This document shows, one piece after another, positions 9,213 through 18,082 of a DNA stretch of 37,758 nt (positions within the stretch are counted from its first letter, which is position 1; each line of letters begins with the position of its first letter). The position numbers and the translations under genes were made by a program. This stretch comes from an uncultured Alphaproteobacteria bacterium (lineage in GTDB: Bacteria > Pseudomonadota > Alphaproteobacteria > Methylaequorales > Methylaequoraceae): positions 1 to 37,758 of the forward strand of contig CACAXP010000011.1 of the NCBI GenBank assembly GCA_902536485.1, given 5' to 3'. The notes under the pieces were generated by a model. That model had not been told where the DNA came from and did not search any database. It worked only from the letters and a program-made list of their open reading frames with translations.

Positions 9213-10915
9213 TTACTCTTCCTGTATAGTTTTTTTATTGGTTTTACTGAAATTACTTCAGATGAAGGAATAATTTCAAGAATTTTTTTTATTAATTTTT
9301 CATTTTTTATTTTTTCAATATTCTTTTTTTTTTTTTCATCCTCGACCTCCTGAAGAGATTTTAAACCAATTTTATTTGAAATAGCAAGAATCCATCTTTT
9401 TTTTGTTATAAATTCAAGTGTTTTGGACGCACTCCACAATATTTTTTTAGACTCATGGTTGTCGTTTATACTTTGAAGTTCAATATTACCAACACTTGTC
9501 TGAGATTTAGGTTCAGAGAAACTAACTAACCTAAAAGAGTTTTTTAAATGATATGCAACAAGCATTTCAGATTGTTTCTCTATAAGGCTAACTATCTCTG
9601 CAAATTTTTTTAACTCAACTTCCTTATTATTTTCAGTGCTTTCTTTAGGTATATTTTTTTTTCTGGCTAAATTATCATTTATAACACCGTCTGCGCTAGA
9701 ATTTAAATTCATATGTTTGCTTTGGTCTAGTTTGTTATCTTCGAGAATCTCCCCATTTTTTTTTAAACTTTGGATATCACTTTTCTTTTTGATAACTTCA
9801 AAAGGTGTAGGAAGTAAAGAAGCATAACAAAGACGCATCATTATCATTTCAAAACATTGCTTTTCATTAAAAACATCCGTAAGCTCATTGACATACTTTT
9901 GCATCAACTCCCAAAATCTTATTATAAAATCCATCTCAAAGTTTTTTGAGATGTCCTCAAGTTTTTTTGATGATTGCTCATCGAAAAACTCACTAGTATT
10001 TTTTATACCTGATTTTACAAGAGAGAGGTTATAAGCAAGACTCATCAAGGATTTAGCTAATTGATCAATTGAAACACCTTGACTGTACAATTTTTCAAAG
10101 CAATCAAAAGATAAATTTACATCACCCTTACATAAATTCTCAAATAACATAATTACTGCTGATAGATCACTTATACCTAAAACTTCTCTTACAATCGAAA
10201 TATTTATTTTTTCACCTTTTGCAAATACATTTTCTAGGATAGACAAAGCGTCTCGCATCGAACCCTCAGAACATTGAGCTATTAGTTTACTTGCCTCAAA
10301 ATCTAATTCGTACCCCTCCAGTTTTGACACTTGAATTAAGTGTTTAGCAATTAATTCAAGGCTTACTCTTTGTAAAGAAAAGTGCTGACATCTTGAAAGA
10401 ACTGTAACAGGTACTTTTTCTGTTTCTGTTGTAGCAAATATAAAAGTTACATCAGTTGGTGGTTCTTCTAGTGTTTTTAGTAATGCATTAAAAGCTGCTT
10501 TTGAAAGCATATGAACTTCATCTATAATAAAAATTTTTTTTTTACTGCTTACGGGCTTATAATTTATGTTTTCTATTATCTCTCTTACATCAGCCACACC
10601 AGTTCTACTTGCTGCATCTATTTCGATAACATCCATATTACTATCATTTTCTATAGAAATACAACTTGCACATTTGTGACAAGCCTCGATATTCTCCTCT
10701 TCAAGTTTTTCACAATTAAGAATTTTTGCAAGAATCCTAGCTAAGGTTGTTTTACCAACTCCACGTGTACCTGAAAAAAGAAAAGCATGAGCTACCCTGT
10801 TAAGTTTAATTGAGCCTTCTATCACTGAACATATATCCTCTTGTCCGATCACGTCTTTAAGATTTTTCGGTCTATATTTTCTTGCAAGAACTATATAGTT
10901 ATTATTATTTGACAT
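9209..10915 (-). CDS. dnaX: DNA polymerase III subunit gamma/tau
   Basis: Clamp-loader ATPase. AAA+ features: Walker A GTRGVGKT (49-56), a four-cysteine zinc module (C68, C79, C82, C85), Walker B with IDEVH (131-135), sensor 1 FIFATTETEKVP and the SRC motif. Residues from about 360 on form the poorly conserved, lysine-rich tau-type tail that ends IKKLYRKSK. The 568-residue product is compatible with tau. A run of 13 A on the coding strand (9324-9336) falls near residue 525, too far downstream to make a classical gamma form. The SRP RNA gene lies just upstream on the same strand. Confidence 0.96.
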   Translation of the reverse strand: MSNNNNYIVLARKYRPKNLKDVIGQEDICSVIEGSIKLNRVAHAFLFSGTRGVGKTTLARILAKILNCEKLEEENIEACHKCASCISIENDSNMDVIEIDAASRTGVADVREIIENINYKPVSSKKKIFIIDEVHMLSKAAFNALLKTLEEPPTDVTFIFATTETEKVPVTVLSRCQHFSLQRVSLELIAKHLIQVSKLEGYELDFEASKLIAQCSEGSMRDALSILENVFAKGEKINISIVREVLGISDLSAVIMLFENLCKGDVNLSFDCFEKLYSQGVSIDQLAKSLMSLAYNLSLVKSGIKNTSEFFDEQSSKKLEDISKNFEMDFIIRFWELMQKYVNELTDVFNEKQCFEMIMMRLCYASLLPTPFEVIKKKSDIQSLKKNGEILEDNKLDQSKHMNLNSSADGVINDNLARKKNIPKESTENNKEVELKKFAEIVSLIEKQSEMLVAYHLKNSFRLVSFSEPKSQTSVGNIELQSINDNHESKKILWSASKTLEFITKKRWILAISNKIGLKSLQEVEDEKKKKNIEKIKNEKLIKKILEIIPSSEVISVKPIKKLYRKSK

Positions 10916-10924
10916 TTAATTCCC

Positions 10925-11025
10925 TTGAAAGGAGCTGGAAACTGACCCAAAAGCATTCGTTGCGGCTGCTTCTTTTCAGTCCTGACCGGATTGGCGAAAC
11001 TATCGTCCAGAACCAACTCCCAAAA
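10925..11025 (-). ncRNA. ffs: Bacterial 4.5S signal recognition particle RNA
   Basis: On the minus strand the apical SRP domain reads GGTCAGGACTGAAAAGAAGC followed by AGCC (about 10963-10988), matching the universal GGUCAGG...GGAAGCAGCC Ffh-binding hairpin with its asymmetric AGCAG loop. The ends pair in a 9-bp stem, 10930-10938 with 11013-11021. Placement directly upstream of dnaX is a common alphaproteobacterial arrangement. The apical tetraloop appears to be GAAA where GGAA is usual. The exact 5' and 3' ends are estimated from the stem. Confidence 0.92.
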
Positions 11026-11074
11026 ACAAAAATAACATTTTAAAACTCAATTTAAAATAACATATTATTTTACT

Positions 11075-11908
11075 TTATTTCCTAAAAGAGGAAGCCTCAA
11101 AAAATCCTAAAATTTTTATTTTTGATGCGAATTTCTTCAGTTGTTTTAAAGCGTTTTTAAAATTTTTAGTATCCGGGTGTGACTCTACATCAATTAAAAA
11201 TGAAAATTGTTTAAAATCTTTATTTACAAAAAAACTTTCTAACCTTGTGAGATTTATGGAATTTGAAGCAAAACCACCGAGTGCTTTATATAAAGAGGCA
11301 GGCAAATTTTTGGTATTAAATACAATAGATGTAATGACCTTTTTTTTTGTACTTATATTTCTGCTCTCTTTTGAAAAAACTAAAAATCTTGTAATATTAT
11401 TTTTTGAATCCTCAAAATTTTTTTTTAAAATTTTTAATCCATATATTTTTGAAGACAATTCCGAACCAATTGCTGCAAAATTTTCATTTTTTTCTTCTGA
11501 AATAAACTTAGCAGCTCCAGCTGTATCGATAAAATTAATAGCATCTAATTTATGCTTTTTAATATTTTTAGTACACTGAGATAATGCATGAATGTGACTG
11601 TAAACTTTTGTAATTTTTTTTATATCAGTATTTTTTATTGACATTAAATGATGCTCAATTTTATGATAAAATTCGGCAACGATCTTAAGATTTATTTTTT
11701 CTAACAGAAAATGCATGTCAGCAACTCTTCCTGCAATATTATTTTCAACTGGAATCATAGCTAAGTCTGCAGAACCATCTTCAACAGCAAATATAGCTTC
11801 ACCGAAGGTATTACACGGTAGAGTTTTTAGACTTTTATAAAATTTGCGACAAACTAAATCGGAATAGGCACCATGTAAACCTTGAAATGAAATAACTTTT
11901 TTTTTCAT
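11075..11908 (-). CDS. pheA: Prephenate dehydratase
   Basis: Converts prephenate to phenylpyruvate for phenylalanine synthesis. It is the stand-alone form (277 residues, no chorismate mutase domain). The PDT domain starts FQGLHGAYSD and contains VEDGSADLAMIPVENNIAGRV and the catalytic-region segment around NITRFLVFSKE. A C-terminal ACT domain (about 190-270, TSIVFNTKNLPASLYKALGG then LTRLESFF) supplies phenylalanine feedback control. It is the second gene after kdsB on the minus strand, with 11 bp between them. Confidence 0.95.
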   Translation of the reverse strand: MKKKVISFQGLHGAYSDLVCRKFYKSLKTLPCNTFGEAIFAVEDGSADLAMIPVENNIAGRVADMHFLLEKINLKIVAEFYHKIEHHLMSIKNTDIKKITKVYSHIHALSQCTKNIKKHKLDAINFIDTAGAAKFISEEKNENFAAIGSELSSKIYGLKILKKNFEDSKNNITRFLVFSKESRNISTKKKVITSIVFNTKNLPASLYKALGGFASNSINLTRLESFFVNKDFKQFSFLIDVESHPDTKNFKNALKQLKKFASKIKILGFFEASSFRK

Positions 11909-11919
11909 TGTATAAACTA

Positions 11920-12657
11920 TTATTTATTTTTTCTAAAAAGCAATCTTATTTTTTTCAAATCTTCAAGTGTATCAACACTAGGAGGAATCTCTTTAACTTT
12001 CACGAGCTTGATTTTCATATTATTATCCATTGCGCGCATCTGTTCTAGGTTTCTTTTTAATTCATTTTGAGACTGCTTTAATTTTATAAATTTATTCAAT
12101 GAATCATGAGTATATGAATATAGCCCTATATGATGATAAAAAAATTTATGATTTTTAATTATTCTACAAAAATCAATTGCAAAACCTTCATTATTATTTT
12201 CAAAGAGAACTTTTGCCTTAACTATATTTTTGTCTTCGAATTCACTTGTATGTAAATCACATACTGCACTACCAATCTCAGTTTTTTTGTCATTAAACAA
12301 ACCAACTGTCTTTTCAATAACTTCTTTGTTAAAAATTGGCAAATCACCTTGAAGATTTAATATTAAATCATATTTTTTTTTTATTTTTTTATAAGCGTAG
12401 TGAACTCTATCAGTACCACTCTTGATATCGGTTGGTGTTATAACTGAATCTACTTTTTCATTTTTGCATAAATTTTGTATTTGTTTGCTATCTGTTGCAA
12501 CAAGTACGTCACCAAGTTTTGTTTTAAGAGCAGATTCAGCGACCCTTATAATCATTGGAACACCAGATATTTTTCTGATCAACTTTTTGCTTAATCTTGT
12601 TGAATCAAGCCTTGCTGGTATTATTATTAATAAACTTTTTTTTTTTTTATTGATCAC
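11920..12657 (-). CDS. kdsB: 3-deoxy-manno-octulosonate cytidylyltransferase
   Basis: Makes CMP-Kdo for lipid A-core assembly, which implies an outer membrane with Kdo-containing LPS. The 245-residue nucleotidyltransferase has the N-terminal IIPARLDSTRLSKK loop, VATDSKQI, the LNLQGDLPIF metal site (the usual sequence is QGDEP, so the acidic residue after QGD is Leu here), HHIGLYSY and the C-terminal LEQMRAMDNNMKIKL. The family ending DTLEDLKKIR is intact. It is divergent from the cytochrome c gene, with a 50-bp shared promoter region. Confidence 0.93.
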   Translation of the reverse strand: MINKKKKSLLIIIPARLDSTRLSKKLIRKISGVPMIIRVAESALKTKLGDVLVATDSKQIQNLCKNEKVDSVITPTDIKSGTDRVHYAYKKIKKKYDLILNLQGDLPIFNKEVIEKTVGLFNDKKTEIGSAVCDLHTSEFEDKNIVKAKVLFENNNEGFAIDFCRIIKNHKFFYHHIGLYSYTHDSLNKFIKLKQSQNELKRNLEQMRAMDNNMKIKLVKVKEIPPSVDTLEDLKKIRLLFRKNK

Positions 12658-12707
12658 TTTTACTATAATTATAATAGTATATTTGATGTAAACTTTAAGA
12701 TCTTAAT

Positions 12708-13223
12708 ATGAATAAATATTTTTTATCACTAATGTCAATTTTAATTCTGTTTCAGTCATTCAAAGTTTCAGATGAAATTTTTAACAACAAAAAAGACCAA
12801 AAAAAAGGTTATATCATTCTTGAACAAGACGATGATGATGATGATGAGGTGACTCTAGCTGACGATAAATCAGATGTAAAAGAAGAAAAAATTGATTTTG
12901 AATCACTCTTTACCAAGGCAAGTCTCGATGGTGGAGAAAAAATTGCAAAACAATGTGTGGCTTGTCATAGCGTTGATAATAGCTTGAAAGTTAAAGTAGG
13001 TCCTCCCTTATGGGGAATCGTTAACAGAAACGCAGCTAGTATTAGTGATTTTAAATACTCAGACGCCCTAATTAATTTTAAAAAAGCCTGGTCCAGAGAG
13101 GAACTTTTTTACTTTTTGGAAAAACCTAAAGATTATATTAAGGGTACAAAAATGATTTACAAAGGCTTAAAAAAACCCTCTGACAGAGCTGATCTAATAT
13201 CTTACCTTGAATCTCTGAAATAA
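12708..13223 (+). CDS. Membrane-anchored class I cytochrome c (CycM-type)
   Basis: A 171-residue periplasmic electron carrier tethered by an uncleaved N-terminal helix (about residues 3-18). The haem motif is CVACH (C83, C86, H87), with GPPLWGIVNR after it and a methionine ligand in GTKM (about M149), all typical of mitochondrial-like c552/CycM. The linker contains a run of six aspartates (41-46) encoded partly by a GAT microsatellite, followed by more acid residues. The kdsB-pheA neighbourhood is where CycM is found in many alphaproteobacteria. It probably links the bc1 complex to the terminal oxidase. Confidence 0.9.
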   Translation: MNKYFLSLMSILILFQSFKVSDEIFNNKKDQKKGYIILEQDDDDDDEVTLADDKSDVKEEKIDFESLFTKASLDGGEKIAKQCVACHSVDNSLKVKVGPPLWGIVNRNAASISDFKYSDALINFKKAWSREELFYFLEKPKDYIKGTKMIYKGLKKPSDRADLISYLESLK

Positions 13224-13228
13224 CTTTA

Positions 13229-14014
13229 ATGAAACTTAACAATGTTGAGCTTCTAAAATTTGCTAATTCATTTGCTGATATAAGTAAATCAATACTAAAA
13301 AAATTCTATTTTAAAGACTTCAAAGTTGAAGAAAAAACTGATGGAACTCTAGTAACTGAAATAGACAAGAAGATTGAATCTAAATTTAGAAGCCTTCTTA
13401 AAAAAAAATTTCCTTCGCACGGTGTTATAGGAGAGGAATTTGAAAATTATCGTGATGAAAACGAGTATGTGTGGATTATAGACCCTTTAGATGGCACCCA
13501 CAGCTTTATAAGTGGTAAACCTCTTTTTGGGACTTTAATTTGTTGTATGAGGAATAAAACTCCAATTATGGGTCTGATAGATATTCCTATAATGAACCAA
13601 AGATGGTTTGGTGCAAAAGGGTTTGGTGTACAATTTAATAGTAAAAAATGTAAAATTAAAAAAGTTAAAAAAAAATTCAGTGATTTAATTATGTGCTCAA
13701 CCTCACTCTTAATGTTTAACGATAAACAGCAAAAGAAAATTAAGAAAATTTATGAAAAAGTAAAAATTCCAGTTTTTGGAACTGATTGCTATGCTTACGG
13801 ACTTCTGCTCTCAGGAAAAGTAGATTTAATAGTAGAAGCAAATATGAAACCATGGGACTACATGGCTCAGACTTTTCTAATTAAAGAATTTGGTGGATGT
13901 ATAAGTGATTGGAATGGTGACGAGTTAAATTTAGATTCTAATGGAAAGGTGGTTGCATCTTATGACTCCAATCACCATAAGACTATACTAGGATTATTAA
14001 ATGAAATTAAATAA
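13229..14014 (+). CDS. hisN: Inositol-monophosphatase-family phosphatase, probable histidinol-phosphatase
   Basis: A Mg2+-dependent phosphatase of 261 residues. Metal motifs: GEE at about 68-70, IDPLDGTHSFISG (D85, D88) and a third aspartate in MKPWDYMA near residue 210. The TEID segment and FGTLI spacing fit the HisN branch found in alphaproteobacteria, though inositol-1-phosphatase activity cannot be excluded. It starts 5 bp after the cytochrome gene and overlaps the start of yejA by 14 bases. Confidence 0.82.
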   Translation: MKLNNVELLKFANSFADISKSILKKFYFKDFKVEEKTDGTLVTEIDKKIESKFRSLLKKKFPSHGVIGEEFENYRDENEYVWIIDPLDGTHSFISGKPLFGTLICCMRNKTPIMGLIDIPIMNQRWFGAKGFGVQFNSKKCKIKKVKKKFSDLIMCSTSLLMFNDKQQKKIKKIYEKVKIPVFGTDCYAYGLLLSGKVDLIVEANMKPWDYMAQTFLIKEFGGCISDWNGDELNLDSNGKVVASYDSNHHKTILGLLNEIK

Positions 14015-15953
14015 GCTCTCTTACAAATTTCTATACTTCTTAATTATTGCTATTTTTAGTCAAGTAAGTTTATTGAAAAATATTCACGCTAATAACCTTG
14101 ATTACATGCATGGAATAGCAATGCATGGTGACCTGAAATACCCAAAAGATTTTAAAAAGTTTGACTATGCTAACGAAAATGCCTTTAAGGGCGGAAAAAT
14201 AAATAGATTTTCTATTGGCACCTTCGATAATTTAAACCCTTATATTTTAAAGGGGGTTCCCGCTTATCAAGCTGGATACCTTTTTGAAACCTTAATGAAA
14301 TCCTCGTTTGACGAGCCATTTAGTCAGTATGGTTTAATTGCTGAAGGAGTAAAAGTTCCACCTGATAGGTCGTGGGTAGCATTTAAAATTAGAAAGGAAG
14401 CAAGATTTTCTGATGGCAGTAAAGTTTCAGCAAAAGACATAAAATTTTCTTTTGAAACAATCATGTCAAAAGGTCATCCTACCTATAAAACTTACTGGGG
14501 CCAGGTAGATAGAGCTGAGGAAATTAGTGAAAATGAAGTGAAATTTTATTTTAAAGGGGAACCCAACCCTGAACTTCCATTAATAATTGGGTATCAACTA
14601 CCAATTTTTTCAAAAAAAGATTGGAAAGGAAAAGATTTTAGCAAAACTACCCTTATACCTCCACTGGGAAGTGGTCCGTATTTAATTTCAGATGTTAAAG
14701 CAGGAAGAAGCCTTACTTTAAAAAAAAACAAAAATTACTGGGGTAATAAATTAAATGTAAACGTTGGCCGATATAATTTTGATACTATTCACTATGATTA
14801 CTACAGAGATGAAACCGTTGCTCTAGAGGCATTCAAATCGGGGGCATATGATTTCAAACAAGAAAACTCTTCAAAGAACTGGGCAACAGCATATAAGTTT
14901 GGAGCAGTTAAAGAAGGTAAAGTAAAAGTTGAAGAAATTAAGTATTATAGACCCAGTGGAATGCAAGGTTTTGCTTTCAATACGCGAAAAACTATATTCC
15001 AAAATAGAAATGTCAGAAAGGCCTTAACTTATGCATTTGATTTTGAATGGTCTAACAGAAATCTATTTTATAACGCTTATACAAGAACCAAAAGCTTTTT
15101 TGATAACTCTGAGCTTGCATCTCAAAATTTACCAAGTAAGGAAGAGTTAGATATTCTTGAAAATTATAGAGGTAAAATTCCTGATGAAGTTTTTACAACT
15201 ATCTTCTCTCCTCCAAATACAGATGAAGAAAATGGTTTAAGAAAAAATCTAAGAACTGCAAGAAGAATTCTAAAAAAAGAAGGATGGATAATTAAAGATG
15301 ATGTATTGATAAATAAAGAAACGGGTGAAATTTTTGAATTTGAGATTCTTCTTAGGTCACCACTTTTTGAAAGAATCGTTCTACCAATGAAAAGAAATCT
15401 TAAAAAATTGGGTATTAATGTCTCTATTAGAACAGTTCAAGATGATTCTCAATATATAAGAAGACTCGAAGACTTTGATTATGATATGATTGTTGTGAAT
15501 TATGGTTCAATAATTTCCCCAGGTAATGAACAAAAAAATTACTGGGGATCAGCTTCAGCAGATCAAAAAGCTAGTCCTAATTACACAGGGGTAAAGAACA
15601 CAGTAATTGATGAAATAATTGACAAACTTATTAGTGCAAAATCCAGAGAAGAGCTTGTAACATACACTAAGGTTTTAGATAGAATATTATTGTTTAATTA
15701 TTATCTTATTCCTCAATTTCATATCGGTCATTACAGAGTAGCTTATTGGAATAAAATCTCCAAGCCTGAGGTTTCCCCTAAATATGACTTAGGTTTTGAT
15801 TTTTGGTGGTTTGATCCAAAAAAGGCAAAAAATTTGGATGTAATCTCTTCTCCCATAAGTGATGAAGAAAATAAAAAAGACAATACAATTTATTTTCTGT
15901 TATTAATTTTCTTATTATTTATTCTGTGGAAGACTAAAAGAAAAACTAGCTAA
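14001..15953 (+). CDS. yejA: YejA-like extracellular solute-binding protein of peptide ABC transporter
   Basis: Family 5 solute-binding protein (650 residues) that delivers oligopeptides to YejBE. It has a signal peptide ending ...KNIHA (about residue 30), then [14 protein letters not shown], the SBP_bac_5 core with [41 protein letters not shown] and [13 protein letters not shown], all YejA-specific. Unusually, the C-terminus ends in an additional strong hydrophobic helix followed by KTKRKTS (about 627-650), suggesting a tethered receptor rather than a freely diffusing one. It is first in the yejABEF operon; the TAATG at its end couples it to yejB. Confidence 0.93.
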   Translation: MKLNKLSYKFLYFLIIAIFSQVSLLKNIHANNLDYMHGIAMHGDLKYPKDFKKFDYANENAFKGGKINRFSIGTFDNLNPYILKGVPAYQAGYLFETLMKSSFDEPFSQYGLIAEGVKVPPDRSWVAFKIRKEARFSDGSKVSAKDIKFSFETIMSKGHPTYKTYWGQVDRAEEISENEVKFYFKGEPNPELPLIIGYQLPIFSKKDWKGKDFSKTTLIPPLGSGPYLISDVKAGRSLTLKKNKNYWGNKLNVNVGRYNFDTIHYDYYRDETVALEAFKSGAYDFKQENSSKNWATAYKFGAVKEGKVKVEEIKYYRPSGMQGFAFNTRKTIFQNRNVRKALTYAFDFEWSNRNLFYNAYTRTKSFFDNSELASQNLPSKEELDILENYRGKIPDEVFTTIFSPPNTDEENGLRKNLRTARRILKKEGWIIKDDVLINKETGEIFEFEILLRSPLFERIVLPMKRNLKKLGINVSIRTVQDDSQYIRRLEDFDYDMIVVNYGSIISPGNEQKNYWGSASADQKASPNYTGVKNTVIDEIIDKLISAKSREELVTYTKVLDRILLFNYYLIPQFHIGHYRVAYWNKISKPEVSPKYDLGFDFWWFDPKKAKNLDVISSPISDEENKKDNTIYFLLLIFLLFILWKTKRKTS

Positions 15954-17059
15954 TGTTAAACTATATTATTAAAAGATTGCTTCTGATAATACCAACCCTC
16001 TTAGGCATTTTAACGGTAAATTTTATTATTATTCAGGCTGCACCTGGTGGGCCCGTTGAAAAAGCTATTGCACAAATTAAAGGTACTGAGGTATCTGTGA
16101 CAGAGAGATTTACTTCATCTGGGGGAGAGCAACTGTCAAACAACCAATCCCAGAAAAATTTTAATACTCAAGAGAGTAAATATAGAGGTTCTCAAGGAAT
16201 TGATCCTGATTTAATTAAAGAATTAGAAAAACAATACGGTTTTGATAAACCTCCTCTTCAGAGGTTTTTTGAAATGCTTAAGAATTATTTAGTCTTTGAT
16301 TTTGGTGAAAGCTTTTATAAAGACAAGACCGTCATATCTTTAATTTTAGAAAAACTGCCGGTCTCAATTTCATTAGGCCTATGGACTACTTTGTTTGTAT
16401 ACTTAATTTCAATCCCACTTGGTATCAAAAAAGCTGTTAGAGATGGCTCAAAGTTTGATATGTACTCTTCTTCTTTAATCATCATCGGTTATGCGATTCC
16501 CGGTTTCTTATTTGCCATCTTTCTCATAGTTATTTTTGCCGGGGGAAGTTATCTAGATATCTTTCCGTTAAGAGGATTGGTTTCTGACAATTGGGAAGAG
16601 CTTTCGTTTTTTGAAAAAATTATTGACTATTTTTGGCACCTTGCACTACCAGTACTTGCTATGGTAATAGGAGGGTTTGCAAGCCTTACTATGTTAACCA
16701 AAAACTCTTTTCTTGACGAAATTAATAAACAATATGTACTTACAGCTAGAGCTAAAGGAGTTAGTGAGCAAAAAGTTCTTTATGGGCACGTTTTTAGAAA
16801 TGCAATGCTAATTGTTATTTCGGGTTTTCCAGCAGCCTTTATAAACATTCTTTTTACTTCTTCTCTTCTCATTGAGGTTATTTTTTCATTAGATGGTCTG
16901 GGTCTCCTTGGGTTTGAGGCAGCACTAGGAAGAGATTATCCCGTTGTATTTGGTAGTTTATATATTTTTACACTAATTGGTCTACTCCTTAGATTAATTA
17001 GTGATTTAACCTATGTACTAATTGATCCCAGGATTGATTTTGAAAGTAGAGGAAACTAA
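15953..17059 (+). CDS. yejB: YejB-like oligopeptide ABC transporter permease
   Basis: A 368-residue inner-membrane permease (binding-protein-dependent transport fold). It has TM1 at the N-terminus ([20 protein letters not shown]), a long YejB-type periplasmic insertion (about 25-100), and the ATPase-contacting loop [23 protein letters not shown] (EAA-like) near residue 260. It pairs with YejE to form the channel. It overlaps both yejA and yejE by 1 base. Confidence 0.94.
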   Translation: MLNYIIKRLLLIIPTLLGILTVNFIIIQAAPGGPVEKAIAQIKGTEVSVTERFTSSGGEQLSNNQSQKNFNTQESKYRGSQGIDPDLIKELEKQYGFDKPPLQRFFEMLKNYLVFDFGESFYKDKTVISLILEKLPVSISLGLWTTLFVYLISIPLGIKKAVRDGSKFDMYSSSLIIIGYAIPGFLFAIFLIVIFAGGSYLDIFPLRGLVSDNWEELSFFEKIIDYFWHLALPVLAMVIGGFASLTMLTKNSFLDEINKQYVLTARAKGVSEQKVLYGHVFRNAMLIVISGFPAAFINILFTSSLLIEVIFSLDGLGLLGFEAALGRDYPVVFGSLYIFTLIGLLLRLISDLTYVLIDPRIDFESRGN

Positions 17060-18081
17060 TGAACGTTTCTCCTTTAACAATTCGAAGATTAAAAAATTTT
17101 AGAGCAAATAAAAGAGGCTTTTACTCAACTATGATATTCTCATTATTGTTTTTAATTTCTATTTTTGCTGAATTCATTGCCAACGACAAACCCATTCTTG
17201 TTGTTTTCAATGGTCACATCCACTTTCCTGTTTTTGAAAAAATACCAGAAACTTATTATGGTGGAGAATTTGAAACAGAAGCTGATTATAAAGATCCTTT
17301 TGTAAAAGACTTAATAAATAAACAGGGATTTTCAGTTATGCCGTTAATTGAATATTCCTATGATACAATTAATTATGATTTAAAAGTTCCATCCCCATCA
17401 CCTCCTTCTTTTGAAAATTTATTAGGAACAGATGATCAGGGAAGAGATGTATTAGCTAGGCTAATTTACGGTTTTAGAATTTCAGTTTTTTTTGGTCTAA
17501 TATTAACAATTCTTTCTAGTATAATCGGAATATTTGCAGGAGGAATTCAAGGGTTTTATGGAGGAAAAATTGATTTATTTGGTCAAAGATTTATAGAGAT
17601 TTGGTCAGGACTACCAGTTTTATATTTACTTATTATTATCTCTAGCTTCATTGAGCCTAGTTTTTGGATTCTTTTGTTTATAATGCTTTTATTTAGCTGG
17701 ATGTCACTTGAAGGAGTCGTAAGAGCAGAATTCTTAAGAGCAAGAAATTTTGAATATGTTAAAGCAGCAAAGGCACTTGGGGTAAGAAACTTTAAACTAA
17801 TGTTTAAACATGTGCTTCCAAATGCCATGGTTGCAACATTAACATTAATGCCTTTTATTTTGTCAGGTTCAATAGCGACACTTACTTCACTTGATTTTTT
17901 AGGATTCGGATTACCCCCAGGATCCCCTTCTCTTGGCGAAATGGTAGCTCAAGGTAAAGCTAATTTACAAGCCCCATGGCTCGGTCTTTCTGCATTTATA
18001 ACTTTATCACTTCAATTAAGTTTATTAGTTTTTATAGGTGAAGCTGTTAGAGATGCATTTGACCCAAGAAAGGTAATTTAA
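17059..18081 (+). CDS. yejE: YejE-like oligopeptide ABC transporter permease
   Basis: The second permease subunit, 340 residues. The N-terminal RRLKNFRANKRGFYS before the first TM helix, the long periplasmic loop up to LLGTDDQGRDVLARLIYG, and the EAA-type loop EYVKAAKALGVRNFKLMFKHVLPNA are typical of the DppC/OppC/YejE group. The ending AVRDAFDPRKVI is the conserved family terminus. One base separates it from yejF. Confidence 0.95.
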   Translation: MNVSPLTIRRLKNFRANKRGFYSTMIFSLLFLISIFAEFIANDKPILVVFNGHIHFPVFEKIPETYYGGEFETEADYKDPFVKDLINKQGFSVMPLIEYSYDTINYDLKVPSPSPPSFENLLGTDDQGRDVLARLIYGFRISVFFGLILTILSSIIGIFAGGIQGFYGGKIDLFGQRFIEIWSGLPVLYLLIIISSFIEPSFWILLFIMLLFSWMSLEGVVRAEFLRARNFEYVKAAKALGVRNFKLMFKHVLPNAMVATLTLMPFILSGSIATLTSLDFLGFGLPPGSPSLGEMVAQGKANLQAPWLGLSAFITLSLQLSLLVFIGEAVRDAFDPRKVI

Positions 18082-18082
18082 A

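Noticed and set aside
9324..9336. Programmed frameshift giving a classical gamma subunit
   Set aside because: The A run is near residue 525 of 568; a gamma-type product would need to end much earlier.
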